Shown here piece by piece: positions 1-9,958 of a stretch of 64,000 nucleotides of DNA. How positions within the stretch are numbered: the stretch's first letter is position 1; each line of letters starts with the position of its first letter. Under the pieces are notes generated by a model, which saw nothing but the letters and a program-made list of their open reading frames with translations, was not told where the DNA came from and did not search any database. Origin of the DNA: Pohlia nutans (lineage: Eukaryota > Streptophyta > Bryopsida > Bryales > Mniaceae). The translations under genes and the position numbers were made by a program. The DNA lies in NCBI GenBank assembly GCA_022496805.1, contig CM040091.1, positions 12,638,336 through 12,702,335 of the forward strand, written 5' to 3'.

Positions 1-41
1 AATTACCGTAGGGTCGCCACCCCCCAAAAGAATTTTTAATA

Positions 42-362
42 CCGTACGTGGAAGGCAGGGTCAGCGGAAAATAATTCCCCAAAGAAAATGTCGAAAAAAT
101 AAATAAATTTATTAAGTATTTTGTCGGAATCAACAAAAATAAAGTTTAAAAAAAGCCAAAATAAAATGAAATATAAACAGAACACTCAACAAAGATCGTA
201 GACAAAAAAAATGGAATAAAACGTGTAGCTGCCGGAAAAAATTTAATGTTATATATTGATAGCCAATTTCTTAATAATTACTTTTGAAAGTGCCGACCTT
301 CACTGTTTCAACTTTTATTAATTATTCGACATGAATGTGTTGACCCTGCCTTCCATGTACGG
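42..362. mobile_element. MITE with about 23-bp TIRs, TA target site
   Basis: The left end reads CCGTACGTGGAAGGCAGGGT and the right end is its reverse complement with one change (CCGTACATGGAAGG...). A TA dinucleotide lies directly outside both ends (40-41 and 363-364). The 321 bp interior is AT-rich with no ORF. This fits a non-autonomous Tc1/mariner-type element, but superfamily assignment rests only on the TA duplication. Confidence 0.65.
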
Positions 363-1078
363 TATGTTTTGAAAAGTATGGTTTGTTCCTTAAAAAATCT
401 AAATTTCTTGATTTTCATTGTTGAGAAACAAATGATTAAAGTGACCCAAAATAGCTTTGAAATAGAAGAAAGAGAGAGAGAAGAACGCGAGCCCAAAGGG
501 CCTGCGTGAATGAAGGGTTTGTTGGGGGAAGCGTGGCAAACTTAGCCACCAGGACTAAGGATGTTGTAGCAACCCTTGATGCCTTCTTTCGAAGGTAGAC
601 CCTATGTAGAGAAAGACTAGGCTAGCTAAAAGAACTAACTGCTAAGTAACTAATAAAAAGGAAGGCATGTGCGGGGAGTGGGTTATATATAGGTGAGGAG
701 GTATGTGTGAATTTGGGTTTGTGGGTTAGCTAGGAAGTGTGGGAATTGTTTGTTTATTTTCAATTCGGCGTTTGGTGAGGATGATGTGTTGGAGGTATTT
801 TATAGCATTTGTGTGGATGGCTTTTAGGGTGGTGTGTATGAGGTGTGTTTTTACATTTAAGTGAATTGGGTTAGAGAGAGTTTGTTTGATATGAGTGTGG
901 ATCGCACCACGAGCACCATCAGTGATGACAATGAGTGGTGCAACTTGCCAACCTCGGTTGGTTATATCCTGGAGTAGTGGGGAATATTTATTGGTTTTGT
1001 TGGTGATGGTCCCGGGAGGAAAGCGGTAATGGCAATATGTGAATTCGATGAATTGGATGGTGAGGGAGGGGTGTGGGT

Positions 1079-2270
1079 CTATCGGGGGGGGGGGGGGGGT
1101 GCATCATGTGGATGATTGAGGACGAGTAGGATATCGGGGCAAAGTCTAGCATTGCAGCAGCAAGGTCCATTAGAGCAAGAGCAGGGGAGGAGCCAAGGTG
1201 GGACAGTGTTTTCAGAGGTTCGTGTATGGTAGGTACCCGCATTAATGAGGTTGAAGCATTTAGTGGGATGGTTGCTCATGAACATTTTGTGGAGTTCCCA
1301 GACTGCGTTATTATGGCGTTTGATACGTAAGTTGTGAAGATTTTGCTGAGGGCATGCCAGTAGGAGATGTGGCCAAGTATCTATGGAATTGGTATGGTAT
1401 ATAGGGCATGTGATGGATGTGTGTTGGGTGGGCCAGAAGAGGTGTTTTGTGGCATTGCCCATGTATTGGCAAAAACAAAATTTGAGTAATTGGATAATTT
1501 GGGAGTCTGTAATATCTGTGTTCGTCCAGAAATTGTTGGAGTATGTGCCATCAATATCATCATTGTTGATCCATTTGTCTATGTATGTGAAGTTGGCAAC
1601 GATTGTTTTGTGGTGTTTGAGTTCACAATCTGTGAGGAATTTTTGGAGGTTGCGGATGGGGTCTTTAAAGGATTTTTCTGGGTCCCTTGGTTCAATGTCG
1701 TATAGCCAATATGGGGCACTATGTGTAGAGTGATATGGTTCAGTGATGGGGATGGATGGTGAATTGGCTCCAATTTTGGCAAGTCTATCGACTTCTTCAT
1801 TGCCAGTGATGTTTTTGTGTGCGCGAACTTTATAGAAGTAGGTGGGCGTTGGGTTTTGCTGTAGTAGGTGGAGGATGGCTTGAAGGAGTAGTTTGTCTGG
1901 GTAGTTGTTTTGGAGGGAAGGATGTTTGATTTGTGTGTTGATTAAATAAAGGGAGTTAAGGCTTTCTGTAAAGATGCATATGGGTTCGGTTTGGGTGCGG
2001 GTGAGTGTAAGGGTTTCGTGGATGGCTGTAAGTTCAGCCCGTAGGATATTTTGGAGATTGGGGAGTCTATAGCTTTGCTGGATGTTTCTGTCGGGGTTGT
2101 ATATGCCATAGCCGGCTTGTCTCCCCCGCCATTAAGGTCTGGAGGGATGAAGGGGCCATCTGTGTAATAAGTATACGTGGGGTATTTGTTGTAGCGATTG
2201 GTATTAAATGGGGGGCAAGGGGGATAATGATATGGTGAGGATTGGATGGGTGATAGTTTGGGGATGTGGG
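1079..2270 (-). pseudogene. LINE RNase H domain and C-terminal CCHC-like tail
   Basis: Minus-strand translation across several frames gives a YTDG motif near 2165 (first catalytic Asp of RNase H), then an AELTAIHE-like segment (catalytic Glu), an ESLNSL segment where families usually have a DS motif, and NEEVDRLAK near 1800. Farther on, at about 1400-1340, comes CPIYHTNSIDTWPHLLLAC, a Cys/His arrangement like the zinc-knuckle tail that follows RNase H in many plant LINEs. The ORF breaks at least twice. It is the 3' end of the same element as the RT at 4489-5863. The change from D to E at the third site suggests loss of activity. Confidence 0.6.
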
Positions 2271-4488
2271 CCATTGGGGATGGGGGTTTACAGTTGTATT
2301 ATGTGGGGTTAGTTGCGGGTTACGAGTGAGAGGCGGGTTGGTGAGGTTAAGGATATCTGCAAGGCCGTTTCGGAATTTTATTTTGAAGTCAGGGTGTGGG
2401 AATGGGCTTTGGATGCGATGTATGTAGAGTATATGCATAGCCAATGGTTCTGTTGTGGGGTGGTAGGGGTGGAGAAAGTGTGTTGGAGGAGTGGGGATTC
2501 GTATGTTAGAGTGTCGGCTTGGAGGTAGGTAATAACATGGGTGTCTGGATATGTGTATGTTTGGGGAGAGAGATTGGTGTACCAATTAAGGTCTGGGATG
2601 AGGAGGATTGTATAGTGGTTTGCATTTTCTTGGGCTGCTAGACGAGCCCAATGTATGGCTTGGGTGGCCATTTCCGGGGTGGGTGGATGTGCAAAGCCCT
2701 GGGTTTGCCATTTGTGGGAAAATGCGGGGCCAAGGGACCCGAAGATTTGGTCTCTAGGGTAGGGTGAGTTGAAGTTGGAAAGTTGGGTGGGGCAGGTAAT
2801 GGGGGATGAGAAATAGGAGTGGGTTAGTCCGAACATTTCTATGAGATAGGTGAGTATAGTTGTGTTAATGTGGTATTGGTTATATTTGTGTGTGTTGGGT
2901 GTTGTGTGAGAGGAGTTGTATCTTTGGTAGAGGGATAGGATTTCGGTTTCAAAGTCTTGTAAGGGGGGGTATATTGGTATGTTTGTTGTCTCGAATATGT
3001 GGTATTGTTTCCAGAGCCAGTGTAGGCGCGGTAGTGGTTTGTTGGTGATGTGTTTCCCTGTAGCATCAAATAGGCTAGCCTCATTATCATTGCACTGGAT
3101 GAGCGGTCGGCGGGCATAGATATCCTTATCTGGGTTACATTCAGCAATAGAGATGTGGACATGGTGTAAGTCTTGGGGGTGGTGATGTGGCGAGTATCTT
3201 TGGGTTGGGGTTGGTAAAAGGATTTGGAGAGGATTGAAGTGTAATGTGAGTTTTGTCTAGTTATGTAGTATCGAGCGAGTGTGGTAATGTTGTGAGCGGT
3301 AGTGGTTGGGTTGTTATATGGAAAGATGTCTTTTTCGAGCATCCATTTGGAGTATGTTGTGTTAGGGGGGCCTTGCCATTGGAATAAATATTTGGTAGTT
3401 CGGGATTCTATGTCTAGATTGTGGTTTTTGCGGGTAACTGGTTTTGTGTTAAGGAAAGAGTGGATGGGAGTAGTCTGGAGTTCTTGTGTGGGGGGGGGAT
3501 AGGGGCGGGGGTGGTGTTGTTGGGAGGGGACGTGGGTGTGTTGGGAGGGGACGTGGGTGTGGTGGGTGGGGAGGAGGGATGGGAGTGGCTGGTGGGAGGT
3601 ATGTGGTGTGGGAGTAGGAGGTTATAGGTGAGGTGAGTTGTGGTGCAAGGGGAGGGGCATGATTGGTTGCAATATGTTGTTTGGCAGAACATAAATTGGC
3701 AGCATCTAAGGGTAGTGGTTTGGGTGGGGTGCAAGAACCATAGTAGTTTTTGAATTGGGAGGGATTCATGAGTGTGGTGCCATTGTCGTTTGTAAGTTGT
3801 GTGAGGTTGTGGATGCCTGTGGTATAGAGTTTGGTAAGTAGCTTTTCGGAGGCAAGTTGTTGGGGGGTGCGAGTTTGTGCCGATTTGAGTACCATTGGTT
3901 GTCAAGGGGTGTGGAGGTGTGGGGGAATGTGTCATCAAAGCTGCAGATTTGTATACCATTTTGTTGGAGGAGGGCTATCGTTCTAGTGGTAGGGGAGTGG
4001 AGGCATTCGCTAGTAGTAATGCGGTCAAGGGTGGTGGATCCTTTGTGTTTGGCCATTATGAATTTGACTAGGCCAATATAAATGAGGCCTAGGCGGCCAA
4101 TATCATTCAGTGCGTTGCGGAGTTGTTCTCCTATGCATTTTAGGTAGTCATTTGTAAAGGAAAATGCATCCATGCCAAACATATTGTTGGGGAGCTGGGT
4201 TGCAAGGTTGGGTGTGCTGCAGGGAAGTTTGCATATGGTTTTTGTGAAGGCAATGATGCGTTTATCAAGTTTTTTAATGTCAGGGATGGAGTAGGGGACT
4301 GCATGGAAGCTATAGGTTATGCTGGATCGGAGGATAGTGTTGACAATTTTTATTTTTTGTCTGAGGGTGGCTGGAGAGGTGAGGAGTTGTTGGCTTTGTT
4401 TAATCAGTTTTTTGGTGGAGAGTTCTTTTTGTAGGTTCCATTTGAGGGAAGGGACTAGTTGAATGCCTAGATATTTGTATCGTTCGTT
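2270..4488 (-). other. LINE connection region between RT and RNase H
   Basis: This part of the LINE has long overlapping minus-strand ORFs (for example 2378-2836, 2839-3342 and 3766-4182) whose products are rich in His, Thr, Pro and Tyr. It corresponds to the thumb/linker portion after the RT palm. No catalytic motif was recognised. A G-rich repeat with GGGAGGGGACGTGGGTGT occurring twice in tandem lies near 3515-3560. Confidence 0.45.
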
Positions 4489-5863
4489 TTAGGTGAGGAC
4501 CGGGAGTGGTTGGTTGTTGTATGAGATGTTATGGGCTTGTATGAAAGCTTTGAATGTTGTTGGTGTTAGATGGGATTTGTTTGGGCAGCCAGTTATTGCG
4601 CATTTTGGGATGCTCAGGTCCATGCCTGCCCAAGAATTGAATTTGTGGGGTTTATTAAGTTGTGGTTGGAGTGAGTTAATGTTGTTGGATATGATGGCTA
4701 GATTGTCAGCGTATGCAACAGAGCTTTCTTGGAGTCGTGAGGTTTTGAATGTGTAGCCAAGGTTGTCTCTTTGTAGCCATCGAATGAGAGGTTCGAGAAA
4801 GAGGATGAAGAGGTAGGGACTGAGTGTGTCTCCTTGAATTGTGCCACGTTGTATTCGTATTGGGTTGGTTTTGCCAAAGTATTCACCTGAAAGGATTGTG
4901 GTGGAGTTAGTGTAGATACTACCGACAAGTTGTACAGCGTCAAGTGGGTAGCCTAAGTCTTCCGTGATTGCGAGAAGGCGTGAATGGTCAATGGAGCCAA
5001 AGGCGTTTTTGAAGCCAATGTAGATGAGGTAGATATCTTGGTTGGTGAATTTGGAATCTTCTAAGGCCGCAATTAGTTTTTGGATCTGGCGTGTGGTGCA
5101 ACACTCTTGTTGGAATCCTTTTTGGCTGCTGTGTAGAATTTGGTGTGCTTCTCCATAGGAGGAGAGTATGGATGTGAGGGTGCTGGTGAAAAATTTATAT
5201 ATTGAGTTAGCCAAGGCAATTGGGCGGTGATTTAGCAGGTCTAAAGGGTCACCTTTTGTATAAAAGTATGGTAAGGCTGGTTTTCCAGGATTGGGGGATG
5301 GTTTGTTGTTTCTAACATTGGAAAAAAAATAGGTATAGGAGTGCATGGAATGGTTCTGGCATGTGTTTAATGGCGGCATTGGGGATGTTTTCGGGGCCAG
5401 GAGTTTTCGCATTTGCTAAGTGTTTTTTGCAGAGGTCGTATGTTTCACGGTTAAAGTATGTGTGGAGTGGTTGGGTGGGTGCGCCACATTTTTCTAGGAG
5501 GAACCCATCGAGTTTATGCCATGGATATAATTGTTTAATTGCACAGGTACAATGTTGGCGGTGGGTTTGTGTGTTGGTGCAGATTGGGGCAGTTGGTTTA
5601 GAGATGAGGGTTTGTTGGGCATGGATTTCGCGGGCAATGTCAGTCGGGTGTGTGAGAATGTTTTGGTTTCTATCGCGGATGCAATTTAATGGGGAGTGAG
5701 AGTTTTTATTGAATATTGTTTGGTGGATGCGTTTGGGTTTGGTGCGGAGGGTGTGTCTATATTGTTTAATGGCTTTGCAAATGTTGGATTTTGTAAAGGA
5801 GGGACTCCCGGCCTGTGAGGGACCCGACCCGAGGAGGGCGGGAGCCCGACGAGGAAGGGGCAC
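4489..5863 (-). pseudogene. LINE reverse transcriptase, catalytic residues altered
   Basis: Two overlapping minus-strand ORFs (5863-5312 and 5412-4489) cover the RT palm. Visible family motifs in order are ANAKTPGPENIPNAAIK, NHRPIALANSIYKF, QKGFQQECCTTRQIQ, YIGFKNAFGSIDHSRLL (motif A), RGTIQGDTLSPYLFILFLEP (motif B) and AYADNLAII (motif C). In active LINE RTs motif A carries an Asp where this copy has Gly (IGF), and motif C is YADD or FADD where this copy has YADN. Loss of two metal-binding Asp residues plus frame breaks means the domain cannot polymerise. An inserted GC-rich block separates it from the endonuclease. Confidence 0.85.
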
Positions 5864-6142
5864 GAGCTGGCCGGGAGTCCCAACGATGGGGGCCTCACCT
5901 CGCGTAACTAGCCCCCTGGAAATAAAACCCTGGGCAGATTCGGGCAGGGCGGGCAGACTTGGCAGTCGGCACTTGGGCAGTCAGTATGCAGTCAGTTTTG
6001 TGTAGGCTCACAGGGAATTCCCTGTAAGAAAATCTCACAGGGAATTCCCTGTGAGCCTATACGAAGCTACAATGCTTCAAGTCATTCCATGAAGGGAGAG
6101 CCTCCCAAACTTTAAACGTTTATTTCCAGGGGGTAGTTACGT
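5799..6142. mobile_element. Nested insertion in the LINE with 22-bp TIRs and a palindromic core
   Basis: Two inverted repeats interrupt the LINE. The first (5801-5881) is GC-rich and bounded by GGGACTCCCGGCC and its complement. The second runs from 5904 (GTAACTAGCCCCCTGGAAAT) to 6140 (ATTTCCAGGGGGTAGTTAC), so a TIR element of about 237 bp. Its interior (6004-6058) contains two copies of CACAGGGAATTCCCTGTG arranged as a palindrome between AGGCTCA and TGAGCCT. LINE coding resumes on either side (FTKSNICKAIKQYRH to the left). No target duplication was settled. Confidence 0.55.
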
Positions 6143-6589
6143 TTGGGTTTGTACAATTTTACGGGCTTGATTGCGTGCGGTTTTGCCAATTGTTGCGAGT
6201 GTTTTTAGCCATTCTGGGATGAGGTGTGTCATTGGTGGTGGGTTTGGTGTGTTAGGGGGGAGTTTATTGAGTATGGGATGTTGTCGCCAGTTGTCATCGT
6301 GTTGGATGAGATATATGGTTTTACGGATAGTGTGGTAGTGGTGTAAGTGGCGTTTCCATTTCTTTTGGAGAGTACAAGGGAGAAAACTGCCTTGTTGTTT
6401 AGTTCTTGTAGTTAGTATGGGTGGTCGTGGTGTGGCACATGTTTTTATGAATGTTTGGGAGAGGTCAGAAATAATGGTATCTATTTCAAGGATGGATTTT
6501 TGCTAATCGGCGGGAGAGAGGGTGAGGTCAGGGTGAAGTTTCTGGGTAAGTTGGTGAATAGAGTGTGAGGCGTTTGCCATGAAGGTGTT

Positions 6590-7506
6590 GTGGAATTCTT
6601 GTAACTATTGTGGTGTAACGACGTTTGGAATACGTGGGGAGGGGGGAGGGGGGAGGTTTCGGGGGGTTGGTCTGGTGAGGAAGGTGTTGGGTGGTAGTGT
6701 GAGGAGAACATGAAAGTGGTCAGAATTGAGGGGGAGGTTGGTGATAGTTCGGGAGGAATTTGATGGGGAGGTTGAGTTTTTGATGTAGAATCCATCAATT
6801 AGGATGTTGGCAGTGTAATTGTCTCCGCCTTAGCGAGTGTAGGCCGTGTTGGTTGGGATGTATTGGAGTTGTAGGGATGTTGTGAATTGGCGCCATTCTA
6901 TGTCTTGGGGTGTGGATGGGGTCCATATGGTGTTTTGGTATCGGCCGGTTAAGGCGATGTCTTGGTTGAAGTCCCCAAAAAGAAGTATTGTGTGTGAGTT
7001 TTTGGATGTGAATGTGGTGGTGATTGTGTCTTTAATTGTGGTTACGAGGGGGATGTCCTCTGGGTGGAAAGGCATGTGTAGATTAATAAGGAGGTGAGGG
7101 GGTAGTTAAGGATTTCAATGATTTGAAGGTATGGGGAGATAGTGCTGGGAGTGAGGATTTTATGAGTGTTGTATGGGAAGGAAAGATCATTGTGAATTAG
7201 TGTCATTAATCCTCCACGGTGTGGGGTGTAGTTAAGGTAGTGTCTGCGGCTGCAGTGAGTCGCTTAGTGTGTGTTTTTACTGATTAGCTTGTAGTTGGAG
7301 AAGAGGCGGTTCAAGTATTTTTGGGATTTGGAGGCACTAGATTTCGTTTCTTGGAGGGCTATTATGGTTGGTGGGGTTTGGGTGTTGAAGGTGAGATCTT
7401 GTATGGTAGGGAGGGAAGTATTAAGTGAGGCGACATTCCAGGATATAATGTGTGCTTCAGGGGTATGGGAGGGCGTGTGGTGGGGTGAGGCTGGGGGGGA
7501 TTTCAA
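6590..7506 (-). pseudogene. LINE apurinic/apyrimidinic-type endonuclease domain
   Basis: Minus-strand ORFs 7506-7264 and 7075-6830 and the following segment hold the exonuclease-endonuclease-phosphatase signature: HIISWNVASLNTSL (Asn), TIIALQETKSSASKSQ (catalytic Glu), LLFGDFNQDIAL (Asp/Asn pair), ILIDGFYI, and NSDHFHVLLTL near the C terminus (SDH motif). These are the conserved residues of LINE target-nicking endonucleases. At least two frameshifts separate the pieces. The domain precedes the RT, as expected. Confidence 0.8.
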
Positions 7507-9060
7507 AGGGGGGTGGGGGGAGTATCCTAGTTGTGGTGTGAGGCATTCGAGTGTTTTGTGGAGGAAAGGGTGTGGATGGTAGGGAAGTGAGAGGACAGGG
7601 TGGCGAATGTTATATTTGGAGTTTCTGTAACGTGTTTGTATATATCTTGGTGTATTTTGTTATGAAGGTGTATTAGAGATGGGTGTTGTTTGTAAATTTT
7701 TTCCAAAGGTGGGTTGGGCCGTAGTGTTTGTGGGGAGAATGGGGTAATTTTGATAGAGAATACATGAGTTTGTGAAAGTCATCAGTGTTGATGGGATTGA
7801 TGGTAGTTTCGCATGTTTGAGGAGATGGGGCAATAGTGGTTAGCAGGGCGTATAATGTGTGGTTGGATGTAGGATATTTAGCACATAGGTGAGTTAATGC
7901 AGGGTAGGTTTGGCTGAGAAGTGGATATTCTGTGTGGGTGGAGTTGAGAAAAGGTATGAATGGTGTAGCTAGGTGCTTGTACTCTAATCGTAATTTGATA
8001 TTTTTTTGGTAGAAATATTTGTCAGCTAACTTTTTATGGGTGTGAGTGAGTGATTTGCGAATGAGTTGGATGGTATGGGGCCCAGGGTTAGGCTCAATGT
8101 CTCCACAACATAGGATTGAAGGGCAAGGGTGAAGGTTTTGTATTTGGTAAGGTGTAATTTGTGAGAGGTATGGTTACTTTGTTAGTGAGTGTGTGGTGTT
8201 TACCGTTTGGTGAAAAATGGGTGTGTAAGGGTAGATGTTTTGGAATGAGTGTGTATGGGTTTGTGGATATGGCGAGGCCGGTAGGCCGAGGCCAATGTTG
8301 TGTTGGCTGAGCTGAGTTACAAAGAAGGTGATTGTGAAAAAGAACCAATTATTGGAAGAAAGAATAGAAGGGTATGTGATGTGACATTGTTGTATAGGAC
8401 GGTGGTGTAGGCAGGATGACCGTACTAGCTAGGGCAGTAAGAATACTGTGGGCGTTCTAGAAGGTGCGATTGGAAAATTAGTGTGGGTAGGTAATGATGT
8501 GGCCTATGTGAACGGGGTGTGCATGGGGGTGTGACTGGACAGTGAGAGAGGTTGTGAAGGCTGTTCTGTGGGTGCAGGTTTGGTGTTCAGTGCGAGGCTG
8601 AGGGGTGTGCGTGGAAGAGTGATCAGATGTAGAGGCGGAGTAGTCAGAGGAGTGCGGCGGAGGACTGGGGTCACGGGGCGATTGGTTTCAAGCGGAGCTG
8701 TGACGGAGAAAGAGAGGGGCGAGTTTGTGCGAGGGTAGTGGTTTGTGGGTGGAGAGGTGAGTGCGAGGGATGAAGAATTGTATCGCAGGAGCGAGACTGA
8801 TCGGCTGGAGTAAGCAGGGGAGTGTGAATTGAGGCGAATCTGGCAAGGGAGGACTGATGGGCGGGAGTGGACAGGAGCAAACAGTGTCGGGTAGGAGTGC
8901 GTTGGGAGGAGAGGCGGAATTTTGAGCAATCGGGGCCTTAGGTGTAGTGATGTGCAGTGCAGGTATGGCTAGGGTTTGGTGTGCGGGGACAGCAACGACG
9001 CTAGCATGTGAGCCTAGAACGATGAGCCTAAGAGCTGTGAGCAGGAACTTTGTGAGCCTA
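7507..9060 (-). other. LINE 5' region with possible ORF1 remnants
   Basis: Short minus-strand ORFs (8929-8504, 8348-8094) give proline-, serine- and histidine-rich products without a recognisable domain. The base composition matches the rest of the LINE. Near 9003-9058 the motif GTGAGCCTA occurs twice, with two weaker variants nearby. Confidence 0.35.
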
Positions 9061-9450
9061 GAGCATGAAATTTTCCAAATTTAGAAAATATACTATTTAT
9101 AGTAAAAATTGCGTCCTATTACCGTGGGACCCTATTACCGTGCTTTAGTTTTATTATGGATAAATTTCACTTTTTTCATGTTTACTTCCTTGAAGGCGCA
9201 TAAAATTCCGAAGAAAGTGCTTCATTTTACTTGGTTTGCTGATTTAGGGAACACGGAAACTTTTGTTTCTTGATCAAGCTTGAGTGCCATCAATTGGGTC
9301 TCGGGCCCGAGACCCATACCCACACCTAATCAGGTTGATCAAAGTTATATGGAGTATGGACGTTGATCAGAATTTTTTTTTTAATAAAACGTTTTTTTTT
9401 TTTTTTTTTTTTTCCAGAGTCATAGCGTGACTTTAGAATGACCTCATGCA
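9061..9450. other. AT-rich spacer with palindrome and poly-T tract
   Basis: No gene seen. The phrase CTATTACCGTG occurs twice near 9117-9145, a perfect 20-bp palindrome GGGTCTCGGGCCCGAGACCC lies at 9296-9315, and a run of more than 20 T follows at about 9391-9413. Confidence 0.5.
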
Positions 9451-9864
9451 CCCGGGGAGGTCACTCCATTGTCAAGTTGAACACCACGTGCGAACAAAAT
9501 AAATCTAAGTTTTCTAAGTTGCATCACCAAAATGGGTCAAAATTTTATCAATTTTTTTTTCATGAATAGATATACTCAGTATCTATTACATAGTAAAAAA
9601 AAGATAACCAAATTTGATGATCTTTCTTTTTTTATAAAACATACCGTTTCTAACTAGAATGACATAGAAATGAACTAAAACAATTACTAAAAAAAATGAA
9701 GATGACTAAAAATTTCAAAAAAATATACAAAAGATGTTATCAATGGTTACGTATATGTAGAAAAAATATCATAAATTTTAAAATTATTTATGGCATATAA
9801 TATAGGGGTAGCAAACTTTGTTTGCACGTGGTGTTCAACTTGACAATGGAGTGACCTCCCCGGG
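9451..9864. mobile_element. hAT-like MITE, copy A, 8-bp target duplication
   Basis: The ends are CCCGGGGAGGTCACTCCATT and its reverse complement, and the inverted match continues to about 40 bp (through CACGTGCG). An exact 8-bp duplication CTCATGCA flanks it (9443-9450 and 9865-9872). The 414 bp interior is AT-rich and non-coding. It is nearly identical to the element at 23385-23796. An 8-bp duplication is typical of hAT-superfamily transposons, although the terminal CCCGGGG differs from common hAT ends. Confidence 0.9.
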
Positions 9865-9958
9865 CTCATGCATCATTACAAAATTCTACATGGCCCAAGC
9901 TCTAGGGTTGCCACGAGTCTACGTAGTAGGCTATAATTCATAGATCAACTTTCTAATT

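Larger units (their letters stand above)
540..9060 (-). mobile_element. Degenerate non-LTR retrotransposon (LINE) with EN, RT and RNase H
   Basis: Reading the minus strand from about 9060 down to about 540 gives, in order, a C/A-rich 5' region with possible ORF1 remnants (8929-7507), an APE-type endonuclease, a reverse transcriptase, a connecting region (4490-2270), an RNase H domain and a Cys/His tail. This order is standard for RNase H-bearing LINEs. Frames are broken many times, so the copy is dead. Across the element the plus strand is strongly G/T-rich (minus strand C/A-rich), unlike the flanking AT-rich DNA. Exact ends are not resolved and no target duplication was found. A GC-rich block and a TIR element interrupt it at about 5799-6142. 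Confidence 0.75.

Noticed and set aside
1..20. TTACCGTAGGGTC at the left edge and similar TTACCGTGGGACC near 9118
   Set aside because: Too short and too few copies to call an element end.
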